DNA of 16,130 nt, taken from the NCBI GenBank assembly GCA_913041095.1, contig CAJWIB010000019.1:1-16130 (forward strand), written 5' to 3'. The translations under genes were made by a program, and so were the position numbers. The stretch's first letter is position 1. Each line of letters begins with the position of its first letter. Shown in pieces: positions 14,582 through 16,130 of the stretch. Under the pieces are notes generated by a model, which did not search any database, was not told the origin of the DNA, and saw only the letters and a list, made by a program, of their open reading frames with translations. The DNA is from an uncultured Rhodospirillaceae bacterium (lineage in GTDB: Bacteria > Pseudomonadota > Alphaproteobacteria > Rhodospirillales > UBA2165).

Positions 14582-15607
14582 CTAACCCAAATATCCGTTA
14601 TCGCCAAACCATTTTATGGCATCGCGAAGAGCGTTCTCGGCAGGGCGGTGAGTGTAGCCCAGTTCGCGTTCTGCTTTAGCCGAGGTAAAATACATTTTCT
14701 TTTTTGACATGTTCACCCCATCAACGGTCGCAAAAGGCTCCGATCCATTGGTGAGTCTTGTCCAAACCTCGGCGAGATGAGCGAATGGCAGAACGACTTT
14801 ATGCGGGATACAAATTTTAGGCGCCATTTTACCCATAATTTCTGCAACTTTTTCCAATAAGGTTTTTAGGCTGAGATTGTCACCACCCAGAATATAACGT
14901 TCACCAATTTTACCTTTTTCGTAAGCTAAAATATAACCATAGGCGACATCATCAACATGAACAAAATTAAGACCGGTATCAACGTAAGCTGGCAGTCCGC
15001 CTTTGGCAGCATTGATAATTAAGCGACCTGTTGGGGTTGGCTTGATGTCACGCGGACCAAGAGGGGCGGATGGATTGACGATAATAGCGGGCAAGGCGTG
15101 TTTGTTGATAAGTCTGCGCACTTCTTGTTCAGCCAGATATTTAGATCGCTTATAGGCGCCAATCATTGATGCCAACGATGATGGCGTCGTTTCATCCGCT
15201 GGTGTTTCGTCCGCATTAATCCCAAGTGCGGCCACGCTGCTAGTGTAAATCACTTTTTCAATGTTGGCTGATAACGCTGCATCCATGATGTTTGTGGTGC
15301 CGGTGACATTGGTGTTTATCATTTCCTCCGGTTCGCGCACCCAAATTCGGTAGTCAGCGGCAACATGAAAGAGAACCTGGCAGCCTTGCAGTGCGTGTTT
15401 CAATGACGATTGGTCGCCAAGTTCACCCATCACTATTTCACAAGCGAGGCCATCCAAGTTTCGGCGGTCACTGGTTTCCCGGACCAGTACACGCACATCG
15501 TCGCCTCCAAAATCAGGGTGATCGATCAGCTGGCGGAGAACCGCCGCACCGACAAATCCGGTTGCGCCTGTCAGAAGAACTTTCACGCTTACCTCATTTT
15601 TTTCCAT
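14582..15607 (-). CDS. hpnA: HpnA-like hopanoid-associated NAD-dependent epimerase/reductase
   Basis: This cytoplasmic short-chain (extended SDR) protein has the nucleotide-binding GATGFVG near the N-terminus, TSSVA with the catalytic serine/threonine, and YKRSK with the catalytic tyrosine and lysine. Long stretches match HpnA, the sugar epimerase/dihydroflavonol-reductase-like protein of hopanoid loci: LFHVAADYRIW, VNPSAPLGPRDIKPTPTGR, NFVHVDDVAYGYILA, RYILGGDNLSL and YFTSAKAERELGY. Its exact reaction is not established. The longest frame starts at ATG 15607, but a GTG at 15586 (residue 8, giving VKVLLTGATG) has a good GAGGT ribosome-binding site six bases upstream and fits both the family start and the promoter position, so the real protein is probably 334 residues. 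It is the first gene of the phosphonate operon, which is unusual and suggests its substrate is linked to the lipid product. It is divergent from ispH. Confidence 0.9.
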   Translation of the reverse strand: MEKNEVSVKVLLTGATGFVGAAVLRQLIDHPDFGGDDVRVLVRETSDRRNLDGLACEIVMGELGDQSSLKHALQGCQVLFHVAADYRIWVREPEEMINTNVTGTTNIMDAALSANIEKVIYTSSVAALGINADETPADETTPSSLASMIGAYKRSKYLAEQEVRRLINKHALPAIIVNPSAPLGPRDIKPTPTGRLIINAAKGGLPAYVDTGLNFVHVDDVAYGYILAYEKGKIGERYILGGDNLSLKTLLEKVAEIMGKMAPKICIPHKVVLPFAHLAEVWTRLTNGSEPFATVDGVNMSKKKMYFTSAKAERELGYTHRPAENALRDAIKWFGDNGYLG

Positions 15608-15611
15608 ATTA

Positions 15612-15640
15612 TTTATACGATATTTTAATTGATTTGACAG
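15612..15640 (-). promoter_or_regulatory. Candidate promoter of the hpnA-phosphonate operon
   Basis: On the minus strand CTGTCA (15640-15635, 4/6 match to TTGACA) and TATAAA (15617-15612, 5/6 match to TATAAT) are separated by 17 bases. Transcription would begin near 15605, inside or after the ATG at 15607, which argues for the GTG at 15586 as the hpnA start. The same bases contain a perfect TTGACA on the plus strand (15634-15639) facing ispH, so the -35 regions of the two divergent promoters may overlap. Pattern match only. Confidence 0.45.
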
Positions 15641-15698
15641 GAGGTGGCGTGAAGATCATTTTCTGAGCTATGGAATAGTTCTAATCGAGGGTTGTTTA

Positions 15699-16130
15699 GT
15701 GAGTAGATCGAATACAAAATTCAAAATTCTGCTAGCGCAGCCACGCGGCTTTTGCGCTGGTGTTGAGCGCGCTATCGAGATTGTTGAACAGGCGCTCAAA
15801 ATCTACGGTGCCCCAGTCTATGTGCGTCACGAAATTGTTCACAATAAGCGCGTTGTTGATACCCTGCGTCAAAAGGGTGTGATTTTTGTAGAAGAAGTTA
15901 ATGAAATTCCTGATGACAGCGTAACAATATTTAGCGCTCACGGTATTTCCGAGGCGGTTGAAAATGAATCGCGTTTACGTAGTTTGCCGATTATTGATGC
16001 AACTTGTCCGCTGGTGTCTAAAGTTCATAAAGAGGGGAAAAACCATTCAGGTAATGCACGAGATGTGGTGCTGATCGGTCACGTCGGCCATCCAGAAGTT
16101 GAGGGCACGATGGGGCGTATTCCCGGCGCT
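15699..16130 (+). CDS. ispH: 4-hydroxy-3-methylbut-2-enyl diphosphate reductase IspH, 5' part
   Basis: IspH is the last enzyme of the methylerythritol-phosphate pathway. It reduces HMBPP to isopentenyl and dimethylallyl diphosphate with a [4Fe-4S] cluster in the cytoplasm. The first 144 residues are visible and the frame is open to the window edge. It shows LLAQPRGFCAGVERAI with the first cluster cysteine, YVRHEIVHN with a substrate histidine, FSAHGIS with the second histidine, DATCPLVSKVHKEG with the second cysteine, and IGHVGHPEVEGTMG with the third histidine. The GTG start at 15699 is preceded by GAGGG; a nearby ATG at 15670 is in another frame and hits a stop after two codons. IspH genes often sit beside hopanoid genes because they supply the isoprenoid precursors, which fits the divergent hpnA. 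The third cluster cysteine would lie beyond the window. Confidence 0.95.
   Translation, partial: MSRSNTKFKILLAQPRGFCAGVERAIEIVEQALKIYGAPVYVRHEIVHNKRVVDTLRQKGVIFVEEVNEIPDDSVTIFSAHGISEAVENESRLRSLPIIDATCPLVSKVHKEGKNHSGNARDVVLIGHVGHPEVEGTMGRIPGA

Noticed and set aside
1..16130. tRNA, rRNA, CRISPR arrays, insertion sequences, phage genes or riboswitches
   Set aside because: I saw no cloverleaf-like segment, spaced repeats, transposase motif or known riboswitch pattern; apart from the pseudogene, the gaps between genes are short.

Overview
This window reads as a piece of a chromosome from a Gram-negative bacterium, most likely an alphaproteobacterium (Rhodospirillales-like by gene content; inferred, with no rRNA to confirm it). 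Base composition is moderate by eye. The best clues are HpnA, HpnM and HpnN, which are hopanoid-locus proteins, together with an IspH gene and an ordinary proteobacterial MFS/MsrA/IclR flank. There is no sign of a phage, plasmid, transposase, tRNA, rRNA or CRISPR array.

Layout. (1) Bases 1-2584, minus strand: an MFS transporter, a frameshifted pseudogene of an uncharacterised two-repeat protein, and msrA. (2) Bases 2753-4195, plus strand: an IclR-type regulator followed 12 bp later by an HpnM/MlaC-like periplasmic lipid-binding protein. (3) Bases 4198-8426, minus strand: a tight operon of an HpnN-like RND lipid exporter, a CDP-alcohol phosphatidyltransferase and a flippase-like (HpnL/UPF0104-type) membrane protein. 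(4) Bases 8504-9736: two collinear paralogous CDP-alcohol phosphatidyltransferases arranged tail to tail with a 51-bp antisense overlap; one lacks the fourth aspartate of the catalytic motif. (5) Bases 9778-10893, plus strand: 2-aminoethylphosphonate (AEP) transaminase PhnW. (6) Bases 10931-15607, minus strand: an operon of hpnA, a stand-alone nucleotidyltransferase, a PEP mutase fused to a second nucleotidyltransferase, and phosphonopyruvate decarboxylase, with a perfect 24-bp inverted repeat inside it. (7) From 15699, plus strand: ispH, cut by the window edge.

How the genes may work together. PepM, Ppd and PhnW are the three established steps from phosphoenolpyruvate to AEP. The PepM-fused nucleotidyltransferase is expected to make CMP-AEP (PntC logic). 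CDP-alcohol phosphatidyltransferases transfer such an activated phosphonyl group to a lipid hydroxyl. The flanking genes (HpnN RND exporter, HpnM MlaC-like carrier, HpnL-like membrane protein, HpnA reductase/epimerase) are lipid-handling proteins usually associated with hopanoids. The simplest reading is a single locus that makes a phosphonate head group, attaches it to one or more membrane lipids (glycerolipid, sphingolipid or possibly a hopanoid) and sends the product to the outer membrane. The individual steps up to AEP are well supported; the lipid acceptor and the link to HpnN transport are inference. The hopanoid core genes (squalene-hopene cyclase, hpnC/D/E/G/H) are not in this window.
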